From an uncultured Lachnospiraceae bacterium (GTDB lineage Bacteria > Bacillota > Clostridia > Lachnospirales > Lachnospiraceae): a stretch of 64,000 nucleotides of DNA. The stretch is from assembly GCA_934293375.1 (NCBI GenBank), contig CAKQYS010000010.1:29600-93599 (forward strand), given 5' to 3'. Below the pieces are notes generated by a model, which saw only the letters and a list, made by a program, of their open reading frames with translations, had not been told where the DNA came from and made no database searches. This document shows positions 36,622 to 45,217 of this stretch, in pieces; the first letter of the stretch is position 1; every line of letters starts with the position of its first letter. The position numbers and the translations under genes are program-made.

Positions 36622-37704
36622 ATGAAAGAAACCATTACTGTAATTGGCGGTGGAAATATTGGAACACAATTTGCATGCATGTTTGCACACCACGGCTATC
36701 AGGTAACCCTATATACAACAAATGCCAGACTTTTCTCATATGAACTGGAAATTTGCAATGATATGTCTGATATACAATACCGGGGAAAGATTGCCACGAT
36801 CACCAACCACATTGAAGAGGCTATGAAGGCAGATATCATTTTTATCACATATCCTGCTTTCTTGTTTGAGCATCTGAACTCCTTGATTTTGCCTTATATA
36901 CATGAAGGCGTAAAACTTGTATTTGTTCCCGGGACAGGCGGAGTTGAATTTATATTTCAAAACTGCAGGAAAAAGGGGGCGCTTATTTATGGGCTGCAGA
37001 GGGTTCCCGCTGTTGCACGCCTCTACGAATACGGTAAACGAGTATGTGTATGTGGTCAACGCAAACACCTGTATCTTGGCACGCTCGGGAACACTTCACT
37101 TGAAGAAATCCGGCAGCTCTTATGTACGGTATTTGAGATAGACTGCTTTTGCCTGCCCAACTATTTATGTGTGACGATGACACCTTCAAACCCTATTCTG
37201 CACACCAGCAGATTAGCCACTATGTTTGATCAGTACAAAGACGGCGTCTACTACCCTGACAATCCCCTTTTTTATGGAGAATGGTCCGATCAATCATCAG
37301 CAAGACTCTTAGCGTGTGACCGCGAACATCAGATGTTACTAAAATCTATAAAAGGTTTGGAGTTAAGTCCGGTAAAATCACTGGTTGATCACTACAACAA
37401 AAGTGATACAATTGAAAAAATGACACAAAAACTACGCAGTATCCCTAGCCTGCACAATCTGCATTCTCCTATGAAGCTATGTTCCAAAGGATGGATACCC
37501 GATTTTGGATCAAGATATTTTCAGGCAGACTTTCCATATGGATTGGCGATTATTGAAGATATTGCAAGAATTGCACACTTGGATCTGCCAAATATCACAA
37601 AGACAATGAATTGGTATCGCAACACCGTAGACGCCCGAAATTTATTTTCATTAAAAGATTATCAAATAGATACACTGCTTGATCTTATAGCTCTATACCT
37701 GTAA
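36622..37704 (+). CDS. NAD(P)-dependent octopine/nopaline dehydrogenase-family protein
   Basis: 360 residues from ATG 36622 (GAGGTGA upstream). N-terminal Rossmann domain with ITVIGGGNIGTQFACMFAHHGYQVTLYT (GxGxxG) and FVPGTGGVEFIF; C-terminal helical opine dehydrogenase domain with CVTMTPSNPILHTSRLATMF and the catalytic-His region. Opine dehydrogenases reductively couple an amino group with a 2-oxo acid. It sits between neuC and neuA, a placement implying it works on the nonulosonic acid or a precursor, e.g. forming an N-(carboxyalkyl) derivative; that is inference. Substrate unknown. Confidence 0.85.
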   Translation: MKETITVIGGGNIGTQFACMFAHHGYQVTLYTTNARLFSYELEICNDMSDIQYRGKIATITNHIEEAMKADIIFITYPAFLFEHLNSLILPYIHEGVKLVFVPGTGGVEFIFQNCRKKGALIYGLQRVPAVARLYEYGKRVCVCGQRKHLYLGTLGNTSLEEIRQLLCTVFEIDCFCLPNYLCVTMTPSNPILHTSRLATMFDQYKDGVYYPDNPLFYGEWSDQSSARLLACDREHQMLLKSIKGLELSPVKSLVDHYNKSDTIEKMTQKLRSIPSLHNLHSPMKLCSKGWIPDFGSRYFQADFPYGLAIIEDIARIAHLDLPNITKTMNWYRNTVDARNLFSLKDYQIDTLLDLIALYL

Positions 37705-37742
37705 TCTTTTCATGATCCATATTGCAAAGGAAAGGACAGCCT

Positions 37743-38441
37743 ATGTATCAAGAACAAAAAATCCTTGCTATTATTCCCGCCAGAGGCGGCAGCAAGGGCA
37801 TTCCCGGAAAAAATATTATCAATCTGTGTGGCAAGCCTCTTATGGCTTACTCTATTGAACAGGCGCTTGCCTGTCCATATATTGATGATGTTGTTGTATC
37901 CACGGATTCCGAGCGAATTCGCGAAGTTGCTCTCGCCTATGGTGCTCAGGTACCATTTATGCGCCCTGCACATCTGGCCTCTGATACATCCCCGACGATC
38001 GATTGCCTGATATATACCGTGGAAGCATTAAAAAAAGCGGGACGCTCATATGATTATCTGTTGCTCCTCCAGCCAACGCAGCCCATCCGCGAAGCATTTC
38101 ATTTAACCGAATCCATTGAAACGCTGATCAACAGCGGACAATCTTCTTTGGTCAGTGTATCCATTGTGAAGGAACACCCTATCCTCATGCGCACGATTGA
38201 TGACAACGGAATGCTGCATTCATTGCTTTCTGTTTCCAGCACTGTACGCCGTCAGGATTTTCCTGCCGTCTATAAAGTAAACGGCAGCATCTACCTGAAT
38301 CGGATAGATGCCACCTTTCATCAAGGTACCAGCCTGAATGATAATGTCATACCTTACATTATGGATCCCCAATATGCGATTGACATTGATAGCATGGAAG
38401 ATTTGGAAGCAGCCGCACATTTTCTTGGCAGCCATACTTAA
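37743..38441 (+). CDS. neuA: CMP-nonulosonic acid synthetase (acylneuraminate cytidylyltransferase)
   Basis: 232 residues from ATG 37743 (AAAGGAAAGGA upstream). Signature ILAIIPARGGSKGIPGKNI near 6, LMAYSIEQAL, VVVSTDSERIREVA near 52, LLLQPTQPIR near 102 and the metal-binding YAIDIDSMEDLEAA near the C-terminus. It activates the nonulosonic acid with CTP to the CMP-sugar used by Maf glycosyltransferases. Last gene of the neu operon; its stop codon is immediately adjacent to the stop of the convergent Maf gene, leaving no intergenic terminator. Confidence 0.92.
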   Translation: MYQEQKILAIIPARGGSKGIPGKNIINLCGKPLMAYSIEQALACPYIDDVVVSTDSERIREVALAYGAQVPFMRPAHLASDTSPTIDCLIYTVEALKKAGRSYDYLLLLQPTQPIREAFHLTESIETLINSGQSSLVSVSIVKEHPILMRTIDDNGMLHSLLSVSSTVRRQDFPAVYKVNGSIYLNRIDATFHQGTSLNDNVIPYIMDPQYAIDIDSMEDLEAAAHFLGSHT

Positions 38442-40313
38442 CTATTGCATTGCCTCCTTCAGTATATGGATCACTTCCTGTTCGGAGGCAGCCATAACCT
38501 CATAGTATCTATGAAGCTTTTCATAAATCTGTTTTAGTTCCTTTTGTTTGTCATCCTGTTCTTCATACAGATTATGTAACATGTCATCCTCCAAGTCTGC
38601 ACAATACAGTTCCACAAATTCAAATTCCGGAATGCTGCAAAGTCTTTGTGATATCTGATCCAATGCATGATTAAGTTTTGCAAACCGGACATGATCCATT
38701 TCCTGCTTCTCACACAGTCTGCTTAACTGTAATGCCACTTCTCTGCCTTGTTCCAGATCTGAATACAGCTCTGACACCCGATCCACAATTCTCCAATAGA
38801 TGCTCTGATCCAGCTGTTCCGTTTCTGTTGTATCTTTTATTCGATCATGGGCTTTCTTTTTCTGCTCCCACTTCTCTTGAAAATCCGCATACACGATATC
38901 CTGCTTTGCAAATCGTTCTAATACTTCGTCCGGTTTCACATACCGTGCACCCTCAATCTTGGCCCCCCCCGCAGTTACATTCCACACATGTATCCTCGAA
39001 TGTTTGGCAATTTCCTTCTGAAACCACTGTAAATAAATATAGAAATCCGGCAGCGTTGTAACCATATCTTCTTCATTTCCCGGAACATCAAGTGTATGCT
39101 CCATATCCATCTTTAACCCATTACGCGAAACGATATGCGTCGCATCCGGTTGAATTGCTAAATCCTGCCCTACCAATATAATATCTGTCACGCCCAACGC
39201 CGTTGCCAACGAGAATGCTGCATTCGCTACAGATCCTCCTATCGAAAGATCCAATAGTCCGTCGTCTCTTTCTTCTGCCAGCATCTGATAGTATTTCATA
39301 TTGCTCACCATAAAATATGGATACTGCGGTTCCACCTTATCTAACACCAGACGATTCACATCTGTGTGCAAAAAAAATGGAATATTCTGCATTTCCCTTG
39401 AGAACAAGTATAACTCTTTCTCGCAGTCAATACCCATCACACCATCCGGCTGTATTCCCTGATCTAAAAGATATTCAGCAGCAGTATCTACAACCATAAT
39501 AAATGCTTTTCCCTGAAGCACCTTTAACATATCCACTCTCTGTTTCAACGAAGGTCCCGCTGCCACAATAACATACGGCAGATCCTTTGGATAATTCGCA
39601 GCAAACCACTTCATATTCATCGCTTTCTCAAAATATTTGATATTAAATATGTTATTATTTGCGATTGTCTTGGCAAACAGATTTTGGGTATTGCGATATG
39701 CCGCAATTCCCTTTATAGTATCATTATATACTCGCGTCATACGCTCGTACGCATCCGCATAATTCTCTTTATACTTAGGCAGCGCACCCAGATAAAAACT
39801 ATTTTCATTGTGCGTCCCTACATAATCTGAGCACCAGCCGGCAAGCAGATTTGCATTTAATCCCTCCACAAAAATGGAGATGTCTTCATTTTTTAAGATA
39901 TCACTGATATCATACACCTGCATCACATATATGAAGATTGCAGCATCCGGCTCATAAAAAGCATATTTCCGGCTGGCATTTACCACATCTGTTCCTGTCT
40001 CCAGCTGCTTGTCATGCATCAAAGACAATGCTCTGGCTACATATCCATTTCCAAATCCGAGAAACAATACTCTTCCAAACAATGGCAGATCCTGATATTT
40101 TGACGCATATTTTTCTGCCTCCACAATCGGTCTGTATGTACTATTCAGTGCGATCCATGTTCCGTTAATATAGACTTTCAGATAGGTATTCCCATCCTTG
40201 GCAGGCTCACTCATGACCCTGTCGATCATTTGCTCCTGCTTAAGCTGCAGCTGATCATATAACACAATATCCCGATCTTTTATCGCTTGAATATTCTTTT
40301 CAAAATATGACAT
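38442..40313 (-). CDS. DUF115/MptE-like motility accessory factor, Maf copy 2, with G8 tract
   Basis: 623 residues. Maf N-domain (LFGRVLFLGFGNGYVARAL near 80, FYEPDAAIFIYVMQVYDI), DUF115 core with PYVIVAAGPSLKQRVDML near 253, GVMGIDCEKELYLF and LSIGGSVANAAFSLATALGVTDIILVGQDLA near 355, then a 150-residue helical C-terminus. It is predicted to attach CMP-activated nonulosonic acid to flagellin. A run of eight G (plus-strand C at 38963-38970) lies at codon ~448 in the NVTAGGAKI motif and could vary by slippage; as read, the frame is intact. The CgeB-type glycosyltransferase at 41512 is 29 bp upstream, in the same unit. Confidence 0.87.
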   Translation of the reverse strand: MSYFEKNIQAIKDRDIVLYDQLQLKQEQMIDRVMSEPAKDGNTYLKVYINGTWIALNSTYRPIVEAEKYASKYQDLPLFGRVLFLGFGNGYVARALSLMHDKQLETGTDVVNASRKYAFYEPDAAIFIYVMQVYDISDILKNEDISIFVEGLNANLLAGWCSDYVGTHNENSFYLGALPKYKENYADAYERMTRVYNDTIKGIAAYRNTQNLFAKTIANNNIFNIKYFEKAMNMKWFAANYPKDLPYVIVAAGPSLKQRVDMLKVLQGKAFIMVVDTAAEYLLDQGIQPDGVMGIDCEKELYLFSREMQNIPFFLHTDVNRLVLDKVEPQYPYFMVSNMKYYQMLAEERDDGLLDLSIGGSVANAAFSLATALGVTDIILVGQDLAIQPDATHIVSRNGLKMDMEHTLDVPGNEEDMVTTLPDFYIYLQWFQKEIAKHSRIHVWNVTAGGAKIEGARYVKPDEVLERFAKQDIVYADFQEKWEQKKKAHDRIKDTTETEQLDQSIYWRIVDRVSELYSDLEQGREVALQLSRLCEKQEMDHVRFAKLNHALDQISQRLCSIPEFEFVELYCADLEDDMLHNLYEEQDDKQKELKQIYEKLHRYYEVMAASEQEVIHILKEAMQ

Positions 40314-40342
40314 ATGCTCCGTCTCCTTCCATACGCAGAAGC

Positions 40343-41512
40343 CTAGCCCATGACGATCTTCATTATCTTTGATAGTCTGTTCCCATAACCATGATATTTC
40401 AATACCTTATCATGTCCATTTCTGGCAATCTGTATTCTCTCATCCTCATTCTCTAAATAGTATGCAATCTTATGATACATATCCTCCCTGCTATCGTAAT
40501 ATACATAATCAACACCTGGCTCAAAAAGCGGGGTGAAATCTTTTTGGTAGTTTGTAAGAAGGAACCCCCCTGCACCCATAATATCAAAACACCGAAGCGG
40601 AATTCCACTCTGGATCGTACGGAGTGATATATTCAGATTGATCTTTGCATATCGAAATGCAAATGGCATTTCGTCATAATAATTCACACAATTCATTTTA
40701 TGTACCCCAGACATCGCAGATACATCACCCTCTGTATATGCATGTACCTTGCAAACCGGTCCCAATGTCTGTAACACCTCTGTGCGTTCAATCTCTGCCA
40801 GCTTACGCCCCATAAAATAATTCGCATATATATATTCTTTTGTGACAAAACTATCCAGATCCTCATCATATGGCATCGCATCCGACATACGCTGCAAAAT
40901 ATCACTGTCTCTTAGCCGTTCTTCCAAAAAATAATATCCATAAACATTTCTCTGTGCCTGCAGCATCGCATCCAGATAACCTCTATCATAATCTGCCATC
41001 CGCATGAGCATCCGGTCATACAGCTTGTGTTCCTCATTGTACAGAGAACCCACAAATGCAATATCACAATCATAGTACCTTTGCTGATCCGTATCGGCAT
41101 GCATCTGATCCAGCCGCTGTGTATTCACTGCCAACGGCATATAATATACGGTTTCCATCCCCAGCTTTGACAGACGATCATACTCAACAGAATCAAACAG
41201 AAATACATAATTGGTTGGATAGTGAATACTTTTATGATATAAAAGCAGCTGTGGACTGTCATACACCCAGGCTGCATATTTCACATCTTTACGATAACAT
41301 GCCTTTGCTACCACCGGATAGTAATTGGATGTAAATACTACTTCAATAGCCTGCTGATCAAGTAACCGGCAACACGCATCCACAAACACATCATCACATT
41401 GTTCATTTGTATATCGCAAGGAAGACAGGACAACCGTATGTCCTAATATTGAAAATGTATCTACGATATCCCGATCTCCAAAACTTGCCCAATCAAAAAA
41501 CAAAATCTTCAT
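40343..41512 (-). CDS. CgeB/DUF3880-type glycosyltransferase (paralogue 2 of 5)
   Basis: 389 residues. N-terminal MKILFFDWASFGDRDIVDTF and TSNYYPVVAKACYRKDVKYAAWVYDSPQLLLYHKSIHYPTNYVFLFD; C-terminal IQSGIPLRCFDIMGAGGFLLTNYQ near 310 and RIQIARNGHDKVLKYHGYGNRL. It is 29 bp upstream of Maf copy 2, forming a Maf/glycosyltransferase pair, and divergent from paralogue 3 across 134 bp. Confidence 0.86.
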   Translation of the reverse strand: MKILFFDWASFGDRDIVDTFSILGHTVVLSSLRYTNEQCDDVFVDACCRLLDQQAIEVVFTSNYYPVVAKACYRKDVKYAAWVYDSPQLLLYHKSIHYPTNYVFLFDSVEYDRLSKLGMETVYYMPLAVNTQRLDQMHADTDQQRYYDCDIAFVGSLYNEEHKLYDRMLMRMADYDRGYLDAMLQAQRNVYGYYFLEERLRDSDILQRMSDAMPYDEDLDSFVTKEYIYANYFMGRKLAEIERTEVLQTLGPVCKVHAYTEGDVSAMSGVHKMNCVNYYDEMPFAFRYAKINLNISLRTIQSGIPLRCFDIMGAGGFLLTNYQKDFTPLFEPGVDYVYYDSREDMYHKIAYYLENEDERIQIARNGHDKVLKYHGYGNRLSKIMKIVMG

Positions 41513-41538
41513 ATCATCACCTGCTCATTCCTATTAGT

Positions 41539-41567
41539 ATTGTATCATGCCGATTATTATTTTTCTA
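41539..41567 (-). promoter_or_regulatory. candidate sigma-A promoter of glycosyltransferase 2 / Maf 2
   Basis: Minus strand TAGAAA (41567-41562), 17-bp spacer, TACAAT (41544-41539), 27 bp before the start at 41512. The -35 is weak. Confidence 0.4.
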
Positions 41568-41646
41568 TCCTAATGCTATCATTTTAAAGAATTATGGTGT
41601 AGAATACTTATAATATCCCGAACAACATATAACGAATGGAACACAT

Positions 41647-42819
41647 ATGAAATTATTATATTTATACACAGATTATTTTCAAAATTATGATTTTTTAATG
41701 GCACTGCAGGAGCAGTTGGATATGGATATCGTTGACACCCCTTTTATGACATATGCCCCTGATGAGAAACAGCTTGAGGTCCTTGCGCATCAAATCGGAC
41801 ATACCCATTACGATGCTGTCATAAATTATGGATATGTTCCATATTTATCTGATCTATGTAATACATTGCAGCTCCCCTATGTGTCATGGACATATGACTC
41901 CATTCTGCATTCTCTATATCACAAATCGGTTGAAAATCCCTGTAATGTTTTGTTTGTCTACGATCATAGTGAATACATCTATCTCAGGGAGCATTTTCAC
42001 ATTCCGCATTTGTATCACCTGCCTTTGGCCGCAAATGTTAAGCGTGTTTGCAGCTTGGTTCCTACAGCAGAAGATATCAAACAATATACTTGTGATGTCA
42101 GCTTTGTAGGGGATCTGTATCAGAAAAATACTTATGTGGATTTAGAACCTTTGCTCTCTCCGGATGAAATAACATATTTTGAACAGGCTTTTCGCTATTT
42201 TCACGGCAAATGGGGAAGGGACAGTATTTATGACTGGTTTAGCAGAGCAGATGCCGATTATTTACAAACCTGGCTTCCTGAATATCTCAGGAATGACGAA
42301 CTCATGTCGAATCAGCGTTTTTTCGCCGATATATTATTAAGCAAACCAATTGCATCCAGAGAGCGGATGGATATGTTAAACAGACTGGCACGAAACCATT
42401 CCGTACGACTTTATCACAAAGCCACAACCGATATTTCTGTATTGAAAAATGTTGACTGTCATCCAGGGGTGAATTATTACGATGCCATGAGTTTTGCATT
42501 TCGATACAGCAAAATCAATTTAAACACGACACTGCACGGAATGATGTCCGGAATTCCGCTCCGCTGTTTTGATATTATGGCTGCAGGTGGATTTTTATTG
42601 AGCAATTATCAAAGCGAACTGACTGAATACTTTGAGATTGGAACCGACTGCGTTGTATATCATGATCTTGACGAATTGGAGGATCTGGTGGATTACTATT
42701 TACGACACGATGCCATCCGGGACAGGATCGCGCAGGCAGGCTTTCAAGCCATCACACAGGCACATACATACCGGCATCGCGTCCAGGCCATACTACATAT
42801 TCTACATACTATTTGTTGA
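41647..42819 (+). CDS. CgeB/DUF3880-type glycosyltransferase (paralogue 3 of 5)
   Basis: 390 residues. N-terminal MKLLYLYTDYFQNYDFLMAL; VINYGYVPYLSDLCNTLQLPYVSWTYDSILHSLYHKSV near 60; C-terminal MSGIPLRCFDIMAAGGFLLSNYQ near 300 and DRIAQAGFQAITQAHTY. It is followed 16 bp later by paralogue 4 on the same strand; the two share the LYLYTD/LFIYTD-type N-terminus and look like a tandem duplication. The ribosome site is weak (AACGAATGGAACACAT before ATG). Confidence 0.85.
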   Translation: MKLLYLYTDYFQNYDFLMALQEQLDMDIVDTPFMTYAPDEKQLEVLAHQIGHTHYDAVINYGYVPYLSDLCNTLQLPYVSWTYDSILHSLYHKSVENPCNVLFVYDHSEYIYLREHFHIPHLYHLPLAANVKRVCSLVPTAEDIKQYTCDVSFVGDLYQKNTYVDLEPLLSPDEITYFEQAFRYFHGKWGRDSIYDWFSRADADYLQTWLPEYLRNDELMSNQRFFADILLSKPIASRERMDMLNRLARNHSVRLYHKATTDISVLKNVDCHPGVNYYDAMSFAFRYSKINLNTTLHGMMSGIPLRCFDIMAAGGFLLSNYQSELTEYFEIGTDCVVYHDLDELEDLVDYYLRHDAIRDRIAQAGFQAITQAHTYRHRVQAILHILHTIC

Positions 42820-42835
42820 CAAAGGAGACTATGCA

Positions 42836-44026
42836 ATGAAGAAGATTTTATTTATATATACCGATGGTTTTCCGATTTATGATATTGCATGGGCATTTTT
42901 AGAATTAAACTATGATATGCTTTTCTATGATAAGATTCTTTATACCTATGCATCCTCCGATATTGAAGAAGCAGAGCAGGAACTTGCTGATTTTCTGGAA
43001 CAGGATGACTTTTGGTTTGTACTTTCATATAATTTTGTACCGATCATTTCCAATGTATGTAATCAGAAAAAGCTTCCATATGTATCTCTCACATATGACT
43101 CTTTGACGCTTCCGTTACACACACCATGTGTGACAAACCCGTATAATTTTACATATATATTTGATCATGATGAATATTTGCTCGTAAAGGAGCATTTTCA
43201 CCCAAAACATGTTTATTATATGCCTTTAGCAGCCAATCTTTCCCGGCTTGGGGCCACCGTTATTGATGATGATGACATCGCACGCTTCTCCTCCGATGTT
43301 TCTTTTGTAGGCAACTTATATGACACGGATGAATATCAGAAGCTCGAAGAGGTCGATGTGTTGCCGCAAGGGATCAAAGACTATCTGGACTACCTGTTTG
43401 GTTATTATACAGGTCGGTGGAACTCTGAATCGATTTACGATTGTATGGATGACAAAGCATGTGAAATACTAAATCAATTTATGCCGGATGGTTACAAAAA
43501 CAAATATCAGATAGCAGATCATTATTACTACCCAATGATATTGTTGAGCCGGCGCATTGCAAACCGTGACCGTATGTTGATGCTGGAACATCTTTCTAAA
43601 AAGTTTAATGTTACCCTGTTTGGTCCAAAACATGATCTTCCTTTTCCTATTACACAAAAAGGACCTGTTGAATACGAAAAAGAATTTGCGAAGGTTGCAT
43701 TTTTAAGCAAGATCAATCTGCACTTGACGATCCCGCGTATTGCCTCCGGTGTATCCTTAAGATGCTTTGATGTCATGGCATCCGGAGGATTTCTAATGGC
43801 AAATTACCGTGCAGACATGCTGAAGCTGTTTGAACCGGACAGAGATTTTGTCATGTATACAAATATTGACGAACTGGAACAAAAAGCCGACTACTATCTG
43901 CACCATGATGATGAGCGGCTCGCCATTGCACGAAACGGATTTGAAAAGGTCGCATCTTCCCATACATATATTCATCGTGCAAAAGAAATGCTGCGAAACT
44001 TAGAAGAAGCCGGATTCCATCCATAG
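42836..44026 (+). CDS. CgeB/DUF3880-type glycosyltransferase (paralogue 4 of 5)
   Basis: 396 residues from ATG 42836 after AAAGGAG; a frame open upstream overlaps paralogue 3 and is not the start. N-terminal MKKILFIYTDGFPIYDIAWA, VLSYNFVPIISNVCNQKKLPYVSLTYDSLTLPLHTP near 58, C-terminal IASGVSLRCFDVMASGGFLMANYRADM near 300 and AIARNGFEKVASSHTY. Same predicted role as its paralogues, with unknown donor sugar. It ends in a strong terminator shared with the convergent paralogue 5. Confidence 0.86.
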   Translation: MKKILFIYTDGFPIYDIAWAFLELNYDMLFYDKILYTYASSDIEEAEQELADFLEQDDFWFVLSYNFVPIISNVCNQKKLPYVSLTYDSLTLPLHTPCVTNPYNFTYIFDHDEYLLVKEHFHPKHVYYMPLAANLSRLGATVIDDDDIARFSSDVSFVGNLYDTDEYQKLEEVDVLPQGIKDYLDYLFGYYTGRWNSESIYDCMDDKACEILNQFMPDGYKNKYQIADHYYYPMILLSRRIANRDRMLMLEHLSKKFNVTLFGPKHDLPFPITQKGPVEYEKEFAKVAFLSKINLHLTIPRIASGVSLRCFDVMASGGFLMANYRADMLKLFEPDRDFVMYTNIDELEQKADYYLHHDDERLAIARNGFEKVASSHTYIHRAKEMLRNLEEAGFHP

Positions 44027-44041
44027 AATCCGGCTCCTTTT
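44007..44041. terminator. bidirectional intrinsic terminator between convergent glycosyltransferase genes
   Basis: AGCCGGATTC (44007-44016) pairs perfectly with GAATCCGGCT (44025-44034) around an 8-base loop, followed on the plus strand by CCTTTTAC. The stem overlaps the stop of paralogue 4. Downstream of the minus-strand gene the exit is TTCTTCTAAG, a weaker T tract. Confidence 0.75.
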
Positions 44042-45206
44042 ACTTATGCAATGTCTGCTTAAGCATGGTGGCAAGTGCAATATCATATGTAAAATATGAT
44101 TTGATTTTGTTATATCCATTTCTTGCAATCTGCCTTCTCTCATCCTCATGCGACAAATAATATGCAACCTGTTCCATCATATGTGGAATACTTTCATATA
44201 CTGCCAAATCTTTTCCAATCTCAAAATATTCCGGGATTTCCGACTGATAATTCGTAAGCAAAAATCCTCCACATCCCATAATATCAAACATACGAAGCGG
44301 CAATCCACTCCGAATAGACTTGGAGGTTATGTTCAAATTGATCCTGCTGTTACGAAATACCAATGGCATTTCATCATAATATCCCACAACACCTTGATTC
44401 ACAGCTGTCAATTTTCCTGTGACGGGACTATTGGTATAGAGCTTAAAGTTCCATTCTGAATCTGCAAGCACCTTGGCAATTCGAAATCTCTCCAGCTGGG
44501 AGCATTTCTTGCCTAAATAGACAGATGCAACCACATCCTTAACATTTCTGCTATAATCCTCCGCCTGCATCCAGTCTGCATAGCGCGCATACTCTTCTGC
44601 CATCTCATCTGAAAGAACATCCTCCAGAAAATTATACCCATAAACATTGAGCTGTGCTTCGATCAAACCATCCATATAGCCCTTTATGTACTCCGGAAGC
44701 CCCTCTACCTCATCATAAAACGCCTCCGTCACATACATGGAGCCCAGAAAAGAGACATCAGAGACATACCGTTTTTCCGGTTTTGCATGCTGTATAATCT
44801 CCTCCCATTCATAAAAGCAAGTGGCCAACGGATAATAAAAAATATGTCCGGCATTCTCATTCTTAAACTGCTCATATAAGCATTTGTCAAAAATAAAAAT
44901 GTAATTGTATGTATTCCGGATTGCATTGGAATACAAGTGATATGCCGGACTGTCCATAATCCAGCTTATATATTTACATTTATATATCTGGCACACCTTT
45001 GAAACCAGCGGAATGAAATTCTGGGAAAAAACAAAACGATATGCATGTGCATCCAGATGCTGCTGTAGCAATAAAAGACATTCCTGCGAATAATCCGAAC
45101 CTTCAAACGGATAGACCAGGCTGTCCACCTCATATCCCATACGTCTAAAGGCTGCTTCTATGCCTGCTTCGGCACATCCATTCCATTTACAAAACAGAAT
45201 TCTCAT
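44040..45206 (-). CDS. CgeB/DUF3880-type glycosyltransferase (paralogue 5 of 5)
   Basis: 388 residues from ATG at 45204-45206 (AGGGGAG upstream). N-terminal MRILFCKWNGCAEAGIEAAF, very similar to paralogue 1; FSQNFIPLVSKVCQIYKCKYISWIMDSPAYHLYSNAI near 60; C-terminal IRSGLPLRMFDIMGCGGFLLTNYQ near 310 and QIARNGYNKIKSYFTY. It starts 11 bp after the Maf copy 3 stop, forming the second tight Maf/glycosyltransferase pair. Confidence 0.87.
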   Translation of the reverse strand: MRILFCKWNGCAEAGIEAAFRRMGYEVDSLVYPFEGSDYSQECLLLLQQHLDAHAYRFVFSQNFIPLVSKVCQIYKCKYISWIMDSPAYHLYSNAIRNTYNYIFIFDKCLYEQFKNENAGHIFYYPLATCFYEWEEIIQHAKPEKRYVSDVSFLGSMYVTEAFYDEVEGLPEYIKGYMDGLIEAQLNVYGYNFLEDVLSDEMAEEYARYADWMQAEDYSRNVKDVVASVYLGKKCSQLERFRIAKVLADSEWNFKLYTNSPVTGKLTAVNQGVVGYYDEMPLVFRNSRINLNITSKSIRSGLPLRMFDIMGCGGFLLTNYQSEIPEYFEIGKDLAVYESIPHMMEQVAYYLSHEDERRQIARNGYNKIKSYFTYDIALATMLKQTLHK

Positions 45207-45217
45207 ATTGATCTCCC

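Noticed and set aside
34369..38441. Assigning the operon to pseudaminic or legionaminic acid specifically
   Set aside because: The PseB/C/F/G/H or LegB/C/H genes that would decide this are not visible; only the general nonulosonic acid call is supported.
41595..41625. TATAAT before glycosyltransferase paralogue 3
   Set aside because: A perfect -10 is present (around 41609) but no acceptable -35 lies 16-18 bp upstream, so no promoter is claimed.
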